Assembly: GCA_004794785.1 (NCBI GenBank)
Contig: SJOL01006426.1
Location: forward strand, 199,156 to 263,155
Direction of reading: 5' to 3'
Origin: Opisthorchis felineus
Lineage: Eukaryota > Platyhelminthes > Trematoda > Opisthorchiida > Opisthorchiidae
Length of the DNA: 64,000 nucleotides
The notes under the pieces are model-generated. The model saw nothing but the letters and a program-made list of their open reading frames with translations, made no database searches and was not told the DNA's origin. A program made the position numbers and the translations under genes. Below, one piece after another: positions 50,762-63,871 of this stretch; position 1 is the first letter of the stretch, and the number at the start of each line of letters is the position of its first letter.

Positions 50762-52354
50762 CTGCTACATACTAACTTTTCGTACGTCCATCCACTTGCC
50801 GGAAATGTCTTTTAGCATACCATTGATTCGCATTTTGTTTGTACCAGCTTTTGTCTTATCAACATAACCCGCCCTGTTTTGTTTGTGTTCAGTCGTTCGG
50901 TCCGATAAAGCACATGTGGATTCCGGTCTGAGTTTTTGTTTCCGATACAGGGGATCGTCATTAGGAACTAGGCAGCCTTATCGGACATTGTAGAGCTCAG
51001 ATTAAACGTGCTAACCCTACTAATTGATCAGATAAAAAAACGAACGTTCGGCTATTTTTCCGGTGGGCTTGTCACAATTCTTGTAGTGCGCCCTTCGAAT
51101 TAATCTTTAGTTAAGCATGTTTTTAAGTTTTTGGGTATTTTATTCTGTTGAACTTGTTCGTCTCACACGTTACAGCTCATATACTCTATGGCGGATTGTT
51201 GTATTCTGATTTTTTTGCCGTCGTTTTTGGGGACCTTTACACGTTCTTCTGCGGTAAACGGCGTCCGAGTTTTTTGACTAACCTCGTGAACATAGATTCC
51301 TGTTTGTTTGCCTCCGGATGATGTACCACCGATTATAGTGCAAGATCCAACACCAACTGGACATGTTAGAGTTTTTGGTCTTCATGGGGCGCGCATTGGC
51401 TCGACTTTTAGAACTGGGTTCTCCGGGAGTAACATCCTGTTGAAATCTCAGCTCTTTATTCGAGACACCGGTTTTGAACGAAACTCGACTTCGTCTGTTC
51501 GATAAATCACACCCCGTTCACGAAGTTTGCCTCACACTCGCTTGTGCAACCGACTGGAGACCAGTTTACATATGTTAACTTGTCCTTGTCTACGCAGCCA
51601 CCTGTACGCTGGTTTACGCAGCCCGACGCAAGCATACATGCACGCCCGGTTCGCGGATTTTTGCTGCGTCCACATTAACCAGGCTGGCTGGGCCTCAGGT
51701 CAATCCAACAAATATGGCTCGATCCCAAAGACTGTTTGGATCCAAGTTTTCAAATCCTAAACCGTCAACAAATGACCCAGGTTGACGCCAACGCCAGCAC
51801 TGGTTGGCCACTGGTCCGCCAAAATCCACTGGGGCTGTCATCGACCGGGTGCCAAACACGATATTTTACAGTTTGACAACCATTCCTGCATGGTTTCGTT
51901 CCTTCCAAAAGAACACGCATTTTGAGCGGGGGTAGGATGCTTTGCGACCTTAGCGGAAGAGAGACCAATGTACTTAGAAGCTCCCGTTTCAACCCACCGG
52001 CTTTTCCCGACCTTTGCGGACCCGTAAACTTTTAATTTTTCAGAGGATACTTTGACACCGTGTATGGCTCACGAACAGATCCGTTCTGCGGTAGCTTGTA
52101 CCCTCTCGCTATGCATCAGTCTCCTTACTGACCTCCTCGACGGCATCCCCGTCACCTTCAGAGTAGGCTGACAATGCTGTACCTAGTTGGAGGTGGTTGA
52201 GGGACTTAGATACTTCACGATTACATCACTCTTGTTTGACCAATTTACCTTCTGTCCTGGTTAAATTATTCTGGTTTGTCCACTACGAAGGAGAGCAATC
52301 ACTGGGTCGGAGTTTTGCTCTTATTGGAGCTTATCAGAAGTGCACATCTTTGGC
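50762..52354. other. No recognisable gene; somewhat G+C richer
   Basis: The stretch upstream of the H3 relic is richer in G+C and CpG by eye than its surroundings. Phrases near 50920-50995 (ttccggtctgagtttttgtttccga, split by changes, then tcggacattgtagagctcag) recur in diverged form at 52895-52975, suggesting an old dispersed repeat. No domain was recognised. Confidence 0.35.
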
Positions 52355-52420
52355 CAGGCATCGGCTCGAACTCCGGACATCTGAAATAGGAGGCGAGCGT
52401 ATTACCACTACTCCATCAGC
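52355..52420 (-). repeat. tRNA-like relic (SINE head or tRNA pseudogene)
   Basis: On the minus strand an A box-like segment (tagtggtaatacgctcgcc, complement of 52392-52410) is followed by a B box-like segment (ggagttcgagcc, complement of 52363-52374). The spacing is close to that of a tRNA. Arms do not all pair, so a functional tRNA is unlikely. It differs from the tRNA-like head at 44122-44198. Confidence 0.5.
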
Positions 52421-54992
52421 GCATGATGGACACACCTGAATTAGTACATTCTAACAGGTACGCATGTTCATACTGATGAGCATCAACATCAACGAAACCC
52501 GAGTCCAATGCTCCCCTCTTTGTTTCGGGCTCACCGGGATAACTACTCCATGGTAGAAGCAGGACTGTTCAAATGAGGGTAATGTGAATCCGAATGCTGT
52601 TTTTTCATTGACAACTCCGTTAGCCATTCGGTTTTCGAGACCCTCCTGGTCTAGGGGACTACCTGCTCAAGGCCACGTTTTTCCTTCGTTTTTTCACCGC
52701 CGCCTCATTTTCGGTTTTTGGTCGTTTTATCGAATGCTGCCTCTGGCTAGCCCTCTAGGTAGGGGCTGTTCAGCAATCTTTACACTATGCTCCTTTGGAC
52801 TGAACAGAATCTCCTAAATTGCACCGTTTGTCTAGGGTTGATTTAACATAATTTGTTCGATTTAGGTCGTCCAGGCCTGATAGCCCCATTCGACCCTTCC
52901 GGTCTTAGTTTTGGTTTCCGACGTACTAGAATCCCGACTCTGCACTAGGCCAAATTATCAGACATCGTAGAGGTAAGAAAAACACCCTTCTTCCATACTT
53001 CAGGCTATCCTCTAGGTGACGCAAATCTGGGACAGCGAAAGAGCAGCCATTTGTCTAACGAGGGTAAAAATGTTAGTTCAACCTGTTATTCAACTCAGCC
53101 TTTGATGAGAACCGTTTCAAAGTTTTCGCTTTATTTTGTTTTTCCGATAAATCCCTCTACGAATAACAATATCGCCACGCGAGAGCGATCAGAGATCAAG
53201 GGCCAATTTGCAAATCAAACAAGCCAATAGGAAAGACTAATTTGTAGGTTGGAGGACTGCTGGATTATGGTCCTCTCATGCGTAGCAAAGCCATAATAAC
53301 GACCAGGATACAGCACAATAGATAGCTGACCGACCGGAAATGGAATCCTTCTTTTTAATTTGACGTTTGGACTAATGGTTATTGTTACTGGACTGGAAGA
53401 CACAGATTACTTTTGATTAAACAACATTTCAGGTAATTTAAATATCGGGGAAAAGTTGCTCCGAGGTGAAGCAGCACCTCTGAGATAGGAATTAGTGTAA
53501 ATCCTCTTTACTTTGAACCAGTTTGTAGTTAAGTTTTAGCCTAGAAATGACTTTCAATAGTTCTTTAACAGGTGACTATGGAAAGGATCATTAAAACGTT
53601 GTACACGACAGAAATAAGTTCCAAGATTTGATCATCATGTTCACAAAAAAATTCTGTACAACTGTTCAAATAGTCATATAAGCTGCTTGCGAAATGTGCA
53701 CACTTAAGAAGCTTATGTTTTGGAAAAAGTCAGGTCCTACTTCTTGAAGTAGCAAAAATAATTGCGCATTGATTCAGTGCTAGGTAGATTTTTGTCAAAT
53801 TTTCAGGTGCTTTTGATCACGTAGTGGGGGCCTGGGCTTAAATCGACTTACTTTTGAAGCACTGAGGAATGTAACAAGACATAATGACGTGAGATGCGGA
53901 GTATTGTTTTCTCTATAGACTATAATTTATAAACTATTCCGTGGGTCTAGTACCACTTTAACCGACAATATGATCACGCGAATCTTCTCAACTATCCATA
54001 CGTGGAATCAACGATAAATTTGTTGCTTATGCCTAATTCACATAACTTGCACGCGTACCCGAGAACAATGATCCATGGAGTGTGCCTGGATTTGCCTCAT
54101 TCGATTTTTGCCTATCATCGGGTGCAAACTGTTGAGATTTTCGTTGAAACACTAATTCAACCGGAAGTCTTAAGCGCTTTCTGAATACAATGGATTTGTT
54201 TATTGGCATATTCCATATCTCTGACATATGCGTGGTATTGGCATTCAGGAAATTTGTACAAACTTTCTGGAATTTACTACGCTTGTCCAATAGTTTGGAG
54301 AGAAAAACTTGCTTCACACCGTACATATGATTCTCTAAGTAGTATGTGGCACAGTAGTTTTGTCGTCCTTTTCTTTGACAAAAGTATTTATGCTCAAAAT
54401 AATTTGTCTCGTTTAGAGTTCCCTTTTTCAAACAATAATGAAGTAATACCCACCCAAATACTTATGTTTCTTACGTCTAGATATTGGAGTTGATTCTCCA
54501 TACATTCGGACAACTGTTTCTCACAAAATATCTTAGTGATGTAGCGAATATTAGGAGCTTGAATACGATTTTCCTTGCCATATTCTTTACCTTCTTTGAG
54601 ACAGTTTTAATGACCAGTGAGTATCTGTAGCTAATCGTAGTTCGTGTTAGATCTGGCGTGTGACCCCAGTGGCGGATACAATGTTCGATGCCCCTCATCT
54701 TCATTGGCCAGTGGTTTTTGGAATTAGTCACTAGGTCTGTCATTGTTCACTCCTCCCAGTACTTTGGATATTTTTTTCTTTGGTCTAATTTAAATGTCTC
54801 CATTAAAACTGTGCACAAAGAACTGCTGTTTCTGTCACCTGAAAATGGATTGCTAAGGCCGCAAGTTCACAAGTTATTCTGAAATCGGGAGACTGAAGTT
54901 TTTCGTACATGTATTCCACCGACTCGTTCCTCCTTGATTCTCTCAGTTGTAAAATAATCACTAAAGCAGTTTTAAAGTTAGTAGATGACTGT
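52421..54992. other. No recognisable gene
   Basis: The minus frame 54033-54431 (132 codons) overlaps a 96-codon plus frame and shows no domain. A short palindromic stem (gaggtg...cacctc) lies at 53463-53480. Nothing else was recognised. Confidence 0.3.
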
Positions 54993-55115
54993 TCGTAATG
55001 TACTACTCATAAGGTTGCTGAAAATGCTTCGAGATCACAAAAGAGAGATTCAGCTGGGTTCCAGGTGAGTCTCTTGAGAAACCAAATTTGTTTGCAAATG
55101 AGTGTGTTTCGCTTA
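54993..55115. repeat. Hammerhead repeat, copy 5, head-to-head remnant
   Basis: The left part (54993-55031, 'gtaatgtactactcataaggttgctg' in pieces) is the flank module in minus orientation. It joins within a few bases, at about 55032, to the tail module in plus orientation (gagattcagctgggttccag through 'tttgcaaatgagtgtgtttc', 55043-55110). The ribozyme and middle module are absent. The junction is an orientation switch like those in copies 1 to 3. Confidence 0.7.
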
Positions 55116-58100
55116 GTAGATGAACTTTTCAAAATGGATTACATAAGGCACAGAAATAAACCCAGCTTAGACATTTGCATGTTCTCCAGTTTTGGCTAAA
55201 ATTGACATGTTTCATCTTAAAGCGACTATAAATTTATCCTGAGAGCCCACATAAACGTGAAAACACAAGACTGAGGGCGAGGTGCAAAGCAAAATATGAG
55301 CGATCCAAAAGATTTAAGCAGTGTAGCAATCAACATGAATCCCACTGCCTCGCTGTTTTACGGCCAGTTATGAGATTGAATAACGCATTCCTGTGATTCA
55401 AATCAAAGTCATGATTAATAATACGCAACGCTAAAATTCCATGAATGGGTTGTGAAACGCAAGCTTCAGGAATTTGAAACGGAGATGAACTTTTAGTTTA
55501 GTATCCGACGTAACACAATATTTCATTAATGTAAGATGAGAACTACATTACATGGGCATCATATTTGGGATTGATGTCTGCTGAGTGCTGAGTGCTTCAC
55601 TTGTGTGACATTCATTGAAGTGTGGATACACAAAAATACAAACGACGGTTTAGCGACAGGTACCACTAGCAATATGATGGATCAGTAAGAAGTGGTCATC
55701 TGCGAACGTCTGCAAAAAAGTTTCATCTTTGTATGGCGAGTTGCTTTTTGACTATAAGAATGGGCTGAACTGAGAAAATCAACATGTTACAATTAGTTTA
55801 GTTCCAAAAGTGGGGTAGAAGATAGAGTCCGAACAGGAAGTCGATGACAGCAACCAAAGTTTAGTCAACATCGACAATAAGCAGTAGACATTAAGAGTTG
55901 AGATGAAGCTGGGTATCAAACCAGGTTCATGCCTCATTCCAACCGGACGCTTGGTTCCTGAACTCAATGTATGCTTTTCGGAAGTTGAGGCAGTCTTGCG
56001 TAAACAATCCTGCCGCACGCAATGAATTTAGATTTCACCGTGAATCCATCATGATAAATTCATGTTCCGCCTTTCTCTTCTTCTCAAGTCACAGTGTCAG
56101 TCAATATTTGGAGTAACACTCAAGAGATCGACCGAATGATACCACCAAAATCGTTGATAATTCTATCTTTCTATCCTCACTACAAGCCAGAAAGTTTATT
56201 GTTTTTGCTTTCTGTGTGCACACATTCAGTTGATTAACCTATATAAGCCCACTTGATGAGGCCCAGTCGGTGTAAATGGCCTATTGTTTCTTAGCATTTC
56301 GGAAACCACTCCTGTCCTTTTCAGGAGCATTTATTCCACCGTAAAAACAAAAAAAATGAACACATTCGCAGCGTTTCTGCACTACAAACGTAAAAGTTCA
56401 TTAAATCAGGGAAAAAGTGTTGTCTTTCGACTGATCCGTTTGTTTACATAATAATAATGCGTACACAAAAACCAGACGATCAGGAATTAGCGTTGGATTT
56501 TCGCCAGTGCCGACCTTAGGCTCACTTACAAGTAGTTTGTAGACTATAAACACAACATTCCTCATACATATGGTGTTTGGTTCAGTTAGCTGTTACTTCC
56601 CGTGGTATTTAGCGGAAAAGTAACGGAACGCCAGTTTTTATTGAATGGCTCTTACTTTTCGGTCCATGTGCCTAAAATTGCATAAAACTGCCTGTGAATT
56701 ATTGTCCGAGTAGTCACAAAGGTCACCTCATAAATAATACTCTCTCTTAGAAAATCAATTTTGCCACCAGCATTATCAGCTTATGCAGAAAGTTGAATCC
56801 CGACTAGTATCTATAGTAAGAAGTTTTACTAAATTGTTACTAAGTTTTGCCACTGTCGAGTGCTGAAAACGGGCATAACACAAAACTGTTGTTTTCAGCT
56901 TTCTTAGAGAATTCGCCATTTCATTGCTTTCTGTTTCACCGTTTTCATTCTCGGTGCTGATCAAAATTATTTGGTCAGCATTTTGCGCTGATCATTTTCG
57001 CTGACCAAAGTCAAAATGTATTGTTAGAGGCTTGAATGACTGTTGCAGTTAGTTCACCAATGTCTGAGTATGTATTATTATTGCACACGCATTTTAAGCT
57101 TTGCGTGAACAGTGGTCACGTTCCAAAGTGACAACGATTAAAATGTTTGCAGTTGATCGCTCATTGTCACTGGTATGTCAAATACCACCCAGAAACTGTG
57201 CTCGAAAGAAAAGTCAGACTATGATTAAATGCTTTCTAGATATATCGATCCAGCCTTTCGCACTATGGTTACATCCATTTTCAGTGTCACCCAGGAGGTA
57301 ATACGCAGTTAGAAGCATGATTGCATGCAACTGATACTTTCTAAACTATATTTGGTATGTGTACAGTAAAGTAATCTCCCAAATAATCTTTCCTCGAGTT
57401 AGAGGAAGCCGCAGCTATGGCCACTTAGCGTTTATCTGGTGGTGACTTCTTAATGTAGTTTTATAACTTTGAATGTGAAAGTGCGAAAAAGGTGGTTTTT
57501 ATAAAGGGGTGCTTGTTATATTGCAAGTTTTGTAGCGCGAATTGACTTCGTGTGAACCTAGGCTTCGTCTGTTTGTGGCTGATGTCAGCAGTACAAACTG
57601 ACCACACGGAACTCATTCACATTCAAAATGCTGCAAATCGGCCTCTGTCAACTAAAATCTACATTTGTTATAGTGGAGATAAAATGGAAAAAGCCTGAAA
57701 GGACTGGTCGATACTAAACAAGCTGAAAGGCGGTCCGATTTGCGAGGTTCATAACCGTTAACGTTAGCTTTTGAGTAAGAGCTCTATGACCAGACGGTGC
57801 ATATCTAGTGTCAGTCTCCTGGAGGACGTAGAAATAAGTTTTTATCCCATGTGAAGAGACCGTTTGTTCAGACAGCCTGATTTCATTGGGCGAAAGAAGT
57901 AAACTTCACTGTTAGACTTCTCCAGAGCAGAAACAACTGTTGATCGGTCACTCCATGTAGACTCACGGGGGCGGATAATTACGTACACGACAGATACGGG
58001 CAATCCTGTTTTTAAGACCATTGAAAGCAAACGCACCATCTGATATCCTGAGGATATTATTTATGTCTGTGTGCTGCAAGTAATATTATGGTATTAACCA

Positions 58101-61100
58101 TCCACGAGCTTTTGACCCTAGTGGAGAACAAACATGCCAAAGTATCGCCTACATTACAGTCTGATGTAGAGTCTAACGGCTTCCTAAACTTTGAAAGTTA
58201 CACATGGATAACAGTAGGCAGTATATTCTGAAGGGTGAAATCGGTATCTAAAAAATAACTGTATTCAGTAAGGTGAAACAGCGAGTTTTCTTTTATTTCT
58301 TTCGTTTTCTCTTTTGAATAACGCTGAGAGAGGCAATGGGTCGTAAGCGACCACTTTAGATCCCTTAAAGCTCAGTATAACAGTAAACCTCTTTCGATAA
58401 AAATTACCCTGCAGAATAGACCATCCTTTGTGCGCCCCCGTAAAGTGATGGCTTCATAGAAAAAGGGAATTTTTGTGCCTTCAGGGAAAACCCCTAAGAT
58501 AGTTCACTTTTGATCAATTTCTCCAAGTGTCGTCGAGGACCAAAAAATGGACTAAGGTTGGTTCCTATGAGAAATCACCTGGAGCATCTGACAACCGGAG
58601 TTACCTCTCATTAGGTAATTTCCCCTTAAAAGAAATCAACGACTATTTGAAGTTCCAATAAACCGTCAACAAGCAGTCTGTCCACGAGACTCATAGGTCA
58701 CATTCATGTGTCTTGGTCACATCTACGTGGAAAAACAATTTTTTTACTGATACCAATTTGGTGTTGGGACGCATAGGTATCATTGCAGAAAGTTCGCACA
58801 TTGACCTCTGTGAAAAGACAGCTTTTGCTACACAGACATGTAGGTGATTCTTATTTGTAGCTGAGTTGTCGTCTGTCAGTAGGCGTTGGCTCCAAGGAAG
58901 TTCCTGGAAGATGGGGTCGAAATAGTTCTATTTTGGGGTAGACTGTGTTTGAAGCAGCAAAACTCTTCAGACAACTAGCCCAAATCGATTGATTCGGATT
59001 TTTTTCTCCGCGAAGGATACTTAGCCTCCAAGTATGAGGGTAAATAAAATAACCTTCAAAACAAAGCTTCAAATAATTATGGTAAACTGGCAGGATCTTA
59101 GTGAGATATTGGTGAAGCACTGTTTTTGACAGAAGCAGCCACTTTGCTAAGCGTTTGCCTTCATTTTCAGTTTTGGTCCATTACGCCTATGTGCTCGATC
59201 GCATGTGAAAGTGAAGACTCCGTACTATTTATTTATAAATTTAATACACTCTCTTAAATCTCGCATCCTACGTCTTCAATCATTAGGCCACCTCTAGGTC
59301 TTAAACAATAGCTGACCCTATGTTTACCACCAGAGGAGTGGTCCCATTTTAGGTAATTTGTAGAGCATTACCAAAACCTGCATAACACATTGTTTAAGTG
59401 CTGGTCGTAGTAAGCTAATAAAGTCAGGCACAGAATAAAAATCATTTTAGGGCAGAGGACGGAAAAATGTTTCAAGCAAAGCGTATAGAGAAGGCTCCGA
59501 ACACTCCTGAGCTAACTAACCGATTTTTAGAGAGGATTCCAGTAAGTTAGAAGAAGGGATGTGTCCTTTCAAAGGAGATACTAATGTGAATAGCAAAACA
59601 TCCAGATTCCTAAGAAAAGTTAAAGATTGCGGATCCGAGGATATCACCGCTTGGGAACGGTTGACACACTAACAACAGGGATTCTGTGAGAAAAAATTTA
59701 TAACTTTCTGATTATTACGTTCTCTAAGGAAACATGGTGCATCAAGACCTGAGGATAATACAAACTAATGCTACAAGAATGATGGAACTTTTACTACCCT
59801 AGCAATTAATAATCAAGTTTTCAACATCATTTTCACAGTAAACATATATGGAATTGTTTACGTGCGTCAAATTGAAACGATACACTCAAAAGCACCCAAT
59901 ATTGCCCATTTGATTTGCCACATCAATTGGGAAACACTACATATCCCATTATTTACCACAATAGACCACCCTCTATTAGGTATAAAAATGTAGATCACCG
60001 TAGAGCGGTAGGAAATAATTTAGGCGCCGAATAGAAGAAAGATGATTTTGTGTAACCTATCAGTGTGGGGCAGAATTCAAAATAGAGTAGAGAGATGATG
60101 AGTAGCAAGCCTCCCGGTTAATGGCCATTGGGTTGAGCTCTCAGTGAGGTTCACCACAAATCGTGACTGAAGATCCGTTCGTCTAACATCGTGGTAAAAT
60201 TTTAGCCAATGAAGTAAGAATAAAAAAGCCTGGTGGGCTTTACGGCGTATCTCTATGAATGACGAAAATTTCGAGGTTCACAATTTATCAGTAGTTTGAT
60301 GGGATATAAAGTGTGAAGTTTGAACAAATAGCTTCCAAAAAATTATTATTCTGGCTTGGAGTAATAATCAAGTTGAGATGCAATAGTCACAGTCCTAGAC
60401 ATCTATGTTGGTTCTAGAAGCAAGGACAACCAGTTACCTTGTTTCCGGTAGACACTTTAATGATAATTACATAGTTTCACGTTATTTGAAGAGCATTCAT
60501 CCTTTGGTATAAGGAGCGTTCACCTAGTGGTAGCACACAGGTCTACATTTACGAAGTTGGAACCGGACCATATAGGTGAAATGACTTGTCTCTGTGAAAG
60601 TGAGGAAAAATAAACAGAAGGATCTGAATTGCCTTCCCGAAAATGTCGACTAAGATCCATACCTAAAACACTTTTTATGATAAGAAAAAGTAACTGGGTT
60701 TTGGAGAGCCTAAATGATACTAAGTCGACTTGGTAACATCATTTGGGTTGTTGTCTGTCCCATAAAATCGATTTGGGCATTTTTATAGGTGAACTTTTTT
60801 TGCGTTGTGTACCTGTGTGTGACTTGTCCATTTGCGTTTTTTCATCCTTATTTGATAGACCTAGATTTTAGAACTATTGATCTGTGTAACTTTTCAGTTG
60901 CATCGTACACTGGTCCTGAAGTGCCAAAAGATGACTAGCCGTCTAATAATATAGATGGCCCATGAAGATCTACCAGCTAGAAACAGCTGTTACCATCGCA
61001 CAAATTTGCAGTTGTTTTCATGACCAATGTTTCAGAAGTATAATGTAATAAAATTAGTTGTTGCTCTCAAACTTACCAGAGGTTAGCAGTCAGCTCTATG

Positions 61101-63289
61101 GGCTACGGTAATTTGCTATCAGAAGTTTGTTGTCGGAAGCACATGAAATTTTACAGTATCACGCTTGACTGCGGAGGGGTCATCTGGAATTCCAGGTCAG
61201 TTTTTCCATTGGCAGTGACAGCAGTGAACAGCTACAAAGTTAGCAATCTAGTTTGGGCGAAATTAAGTTACGAGGTGACATAGCAAACTTAAAGTAGAGA
61301 ACAAGCAACCCGAGGCGTATCACAGGAACGGGAATAGAGGGTACAGTAACGGCCACCACACTGCTAGAGCAAAATAAATAAACAATTTAATTGGAAAATA
61401 GTTGGAACCGATTAAATAGTCATCGTTTCAGAGAGGTCTGTTAAACAACCGATAGATTTATTCCTGGGCAACGGTTCGCTTTTTACACAAAAGCTTCGTC
61501 AAGCCGAGTGAGTAAGTTGCCAGTTTGATCGGGTTTTAGTGCGGTCAGGGAACTAATCCGTGATTTTTTATGACTAGCTGACTTTATCAGCGCCAGGTGT
61601 CAGTCTGAAGTTCCTGTTTGTTGGTTAGTGGGGATGACCAACACGATTTGGTAATGATGGGGAACACGCTGGATATGGGAATAAATCAGGAGGTGGTGAG
61701 CTTGTGTTGGTGAGCAGGTGCACAGCGCTGTGACGCTAACCAGCGAGTCGTGCAGATGTTCACTGTTTCACACTGCCGATGTCTCTCTCTAGTTAGCGTG
61801 CCACACAAGGAGTTGTCAAATCCAAAACACGACCAAACGTCTATACAACCAAATATAAGGTATGCAAGGAAAAATGTAACGACCCTTTAAGTTGAAAGAC
61901 CATATTCAGTTGGCGCTTGGCCATCCAAATAGCCTTCTGGAATTCAGTCCACAGACTGGTCGGATGCGACCTCGGGTTGGGCGTGAGCTGCAACCCTGGA
62001 GAAACGGCAGCTAGGACACAGAGATAAGCCAGGAAAAACAAGTACGATGCTGACATGAACTAGTGTAGATTGAATCATAGAAGGATCCCTCCCATAATCT
62101 AAGAATGGCATCTGACATGGAACAGAAGTGTGAAGAACAGAAATTGCGCAAACGGACTGGGCTTGAAACACACCTCAGCAGCTGGAGCGTAAAGACATCC
62201 AAAGTACTTGTGGGAAAACATATGTCGCGCTACCCGCCTCTTCTGCAACACTTTGTCCACTACTAAAACGTAGCACGGCATCATTTTTGTGTACTTTACA
62301 TTGATGCCGAGTTACGAGGATAAACTACAAAGTAAGCTGTCACATGCTTAGGAATTACTGTGCGGAAAATGGCAATGGGATTTGTTAGCTTATGTGAAAG
62401 TTAGGTTCTCATTGGATGTTCGACACAATTAGGACCACTGTGCTTTAAGTCAAGTTTCCATCCAAGCCTGACGAACAGAAGCATGGTGCTCAAACTCTTG
62501 GATTACATTAGGATCTTCTGCAGCCAGATGTTTAGAAAACTTCAACAACCATCTTGAAATTGCAAAGGAACTATTGGGGGATTTGTTGTTCAAACTAGGC
62601 TTACACAAAATGAATTTAGTCCAGGAACGTTTAACTAGTTGTTTCTTACCGTTAAATCAAACCTGGCGGCGCGTACCTTTTTCCGCACATCGTTCCTGTT
62701 TTTGTGGTTAAGTGTGTCAAACCAATCCCAGTTTACAGTAAACAAACATCGTCAGTACTGTATTCCTTATATGTTGATATCAGGTCTACCTGGACCATTT
62801 GCATATGTACACAGCCTCTGCTTGTTGAACGTAATCGCCTTTCGCATCAAACCACTTCGTCCAACAGTGGAAAGCCATTTTGGTGAAGTGGAGCGTGTTT
62901 CACTGGCCACTATGACTAAAGGACACTGATGGATGCGACCATAAATTATTCATGCCCTGCTTCTGATTGTTTTTGCGCACCCGTATCCAAACTGCTAGGG
63001 ATCGTACGGACCATACCCTACCTGACATGGTTACTCACTGGTCAAACGGTAAACAATCATTAATCAAACCATTTGGAAGCACGTGACCCTTGGAAGCAAC
63101 GCTGTTAAGATAATTGAACTGACGGTCTCATACTGGTCGAGCAAAATGGTAGTTCGGCAAGTCAAGTAAATGCTTCACCCGACACCGAACACTACCAGTT
63201 ACCCTTCTGGTTTATATAAGATTATATTGATTCCTTACATGTTGTAGGTTGCACAAAATTTTCCATTTCAAATCAGAACACAAAGTCCG
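55116..63289. other. No recognisable gene
   Basis: Only short anonymous frames (the longest is 96 codons at 62639-62929, plus). A segment near 60508-60560 (cctagtggtagcacacaggtc, then gttggaaccgg) recalls a tRNA-derived repeat but is too degenerate to call. More of the RTE-like element may lie just left of 63290 but cannot be followed. Confidence 0.3.
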
Positions 63290-63871
63290 GCTAACCTATG
63301 TTTTCGGTTGTCTACCCCGGCCAGAATCACGTTTGCTAGTTTGCGCCACTTGTGGCGTCAAAAAGGCATATCACTGGGTCTCAAGGGTCGCGTGTACCAG
63401 GCTACAGTAAGGGCTGTACTGCCGTATGGTTGCGAACCACGGCCCCCGCGGACAGATGATGTGAGGCGTCTTCAGGTTTTTGACCACTGATGTCTCAGAA
63501 GCGTTGCTAGTGTCGGATGACGTCAACCGATTAGAAAACGGGTAGTTGGTTGTGCATCAGGTAGTTCACTCGCGGAAAACACTCAGCATCATCAACTAAG
63601 GTGGCTCTGCCATGTGCTACGCATGCCGAAACGGTGTCTACCTAGACGAGTGTTGTTCTCTGTGCCTCCTTCAGAATGGCGAAAGCCGCTAAGTGGACAG
63701 CGCATTACTTGGTAGAAGGGTGTGAAAGAGATTATGAAGAGTTTGGATGTTGTTGGTACAGGATGGAGTCCCCGTGATGCCTTCTGCGCTTGGCTGGAGA
63801 CACCGCAAGAAAGGGAGGCTGATCGATGTCAGTAGTGGTTGTGTTGTCAGCTTCTTTCCAGATCGTTTTAG
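63290..63871 (+). pseudogene. RTE-like non-LTR retrotransposon C-terminus relic
   Basis: One plus frame can be read from about 63290 to its terminal stop at 63869-63871, broken by stops at 63488-63490, 63518-63520, 63713-63715 and 63833-63835. It shows the segment that follows the reverse transcriptase in RTE/CR1-type elements: '[17 protein letters not shown]', '[18 protein letters not shown]', '[11 protein letters not shown]', then 'HQLRWLCHVLRMPKRCLPRR', 'SEWRKPLSGQRITW' and 'GWSPRDAFCAWLET'. The long in-frame run despite stops means mainly point decay with few indels. Clade assignment between RTE and relatives is not secure. The RT and endonuclease parts are not seen, as expected for a 5'-truncated copy. 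Confidence 0.85.

Noticed and set aside
52473..52506. CTGATGA followed 13 bases later by CGAAAC and then GAGTC, resembling a hammerhead core
   Set aside because: Helix II does not pair (GCAT against CAAC) and the bases next to the core cannot form helix I, so it is probably a chance match.
60508..60560. tRNA-like A and B boxes
   Set aside because: The B box reads gttggaaccgg, too far from the GGTTCGA consensus, and no arms pair.
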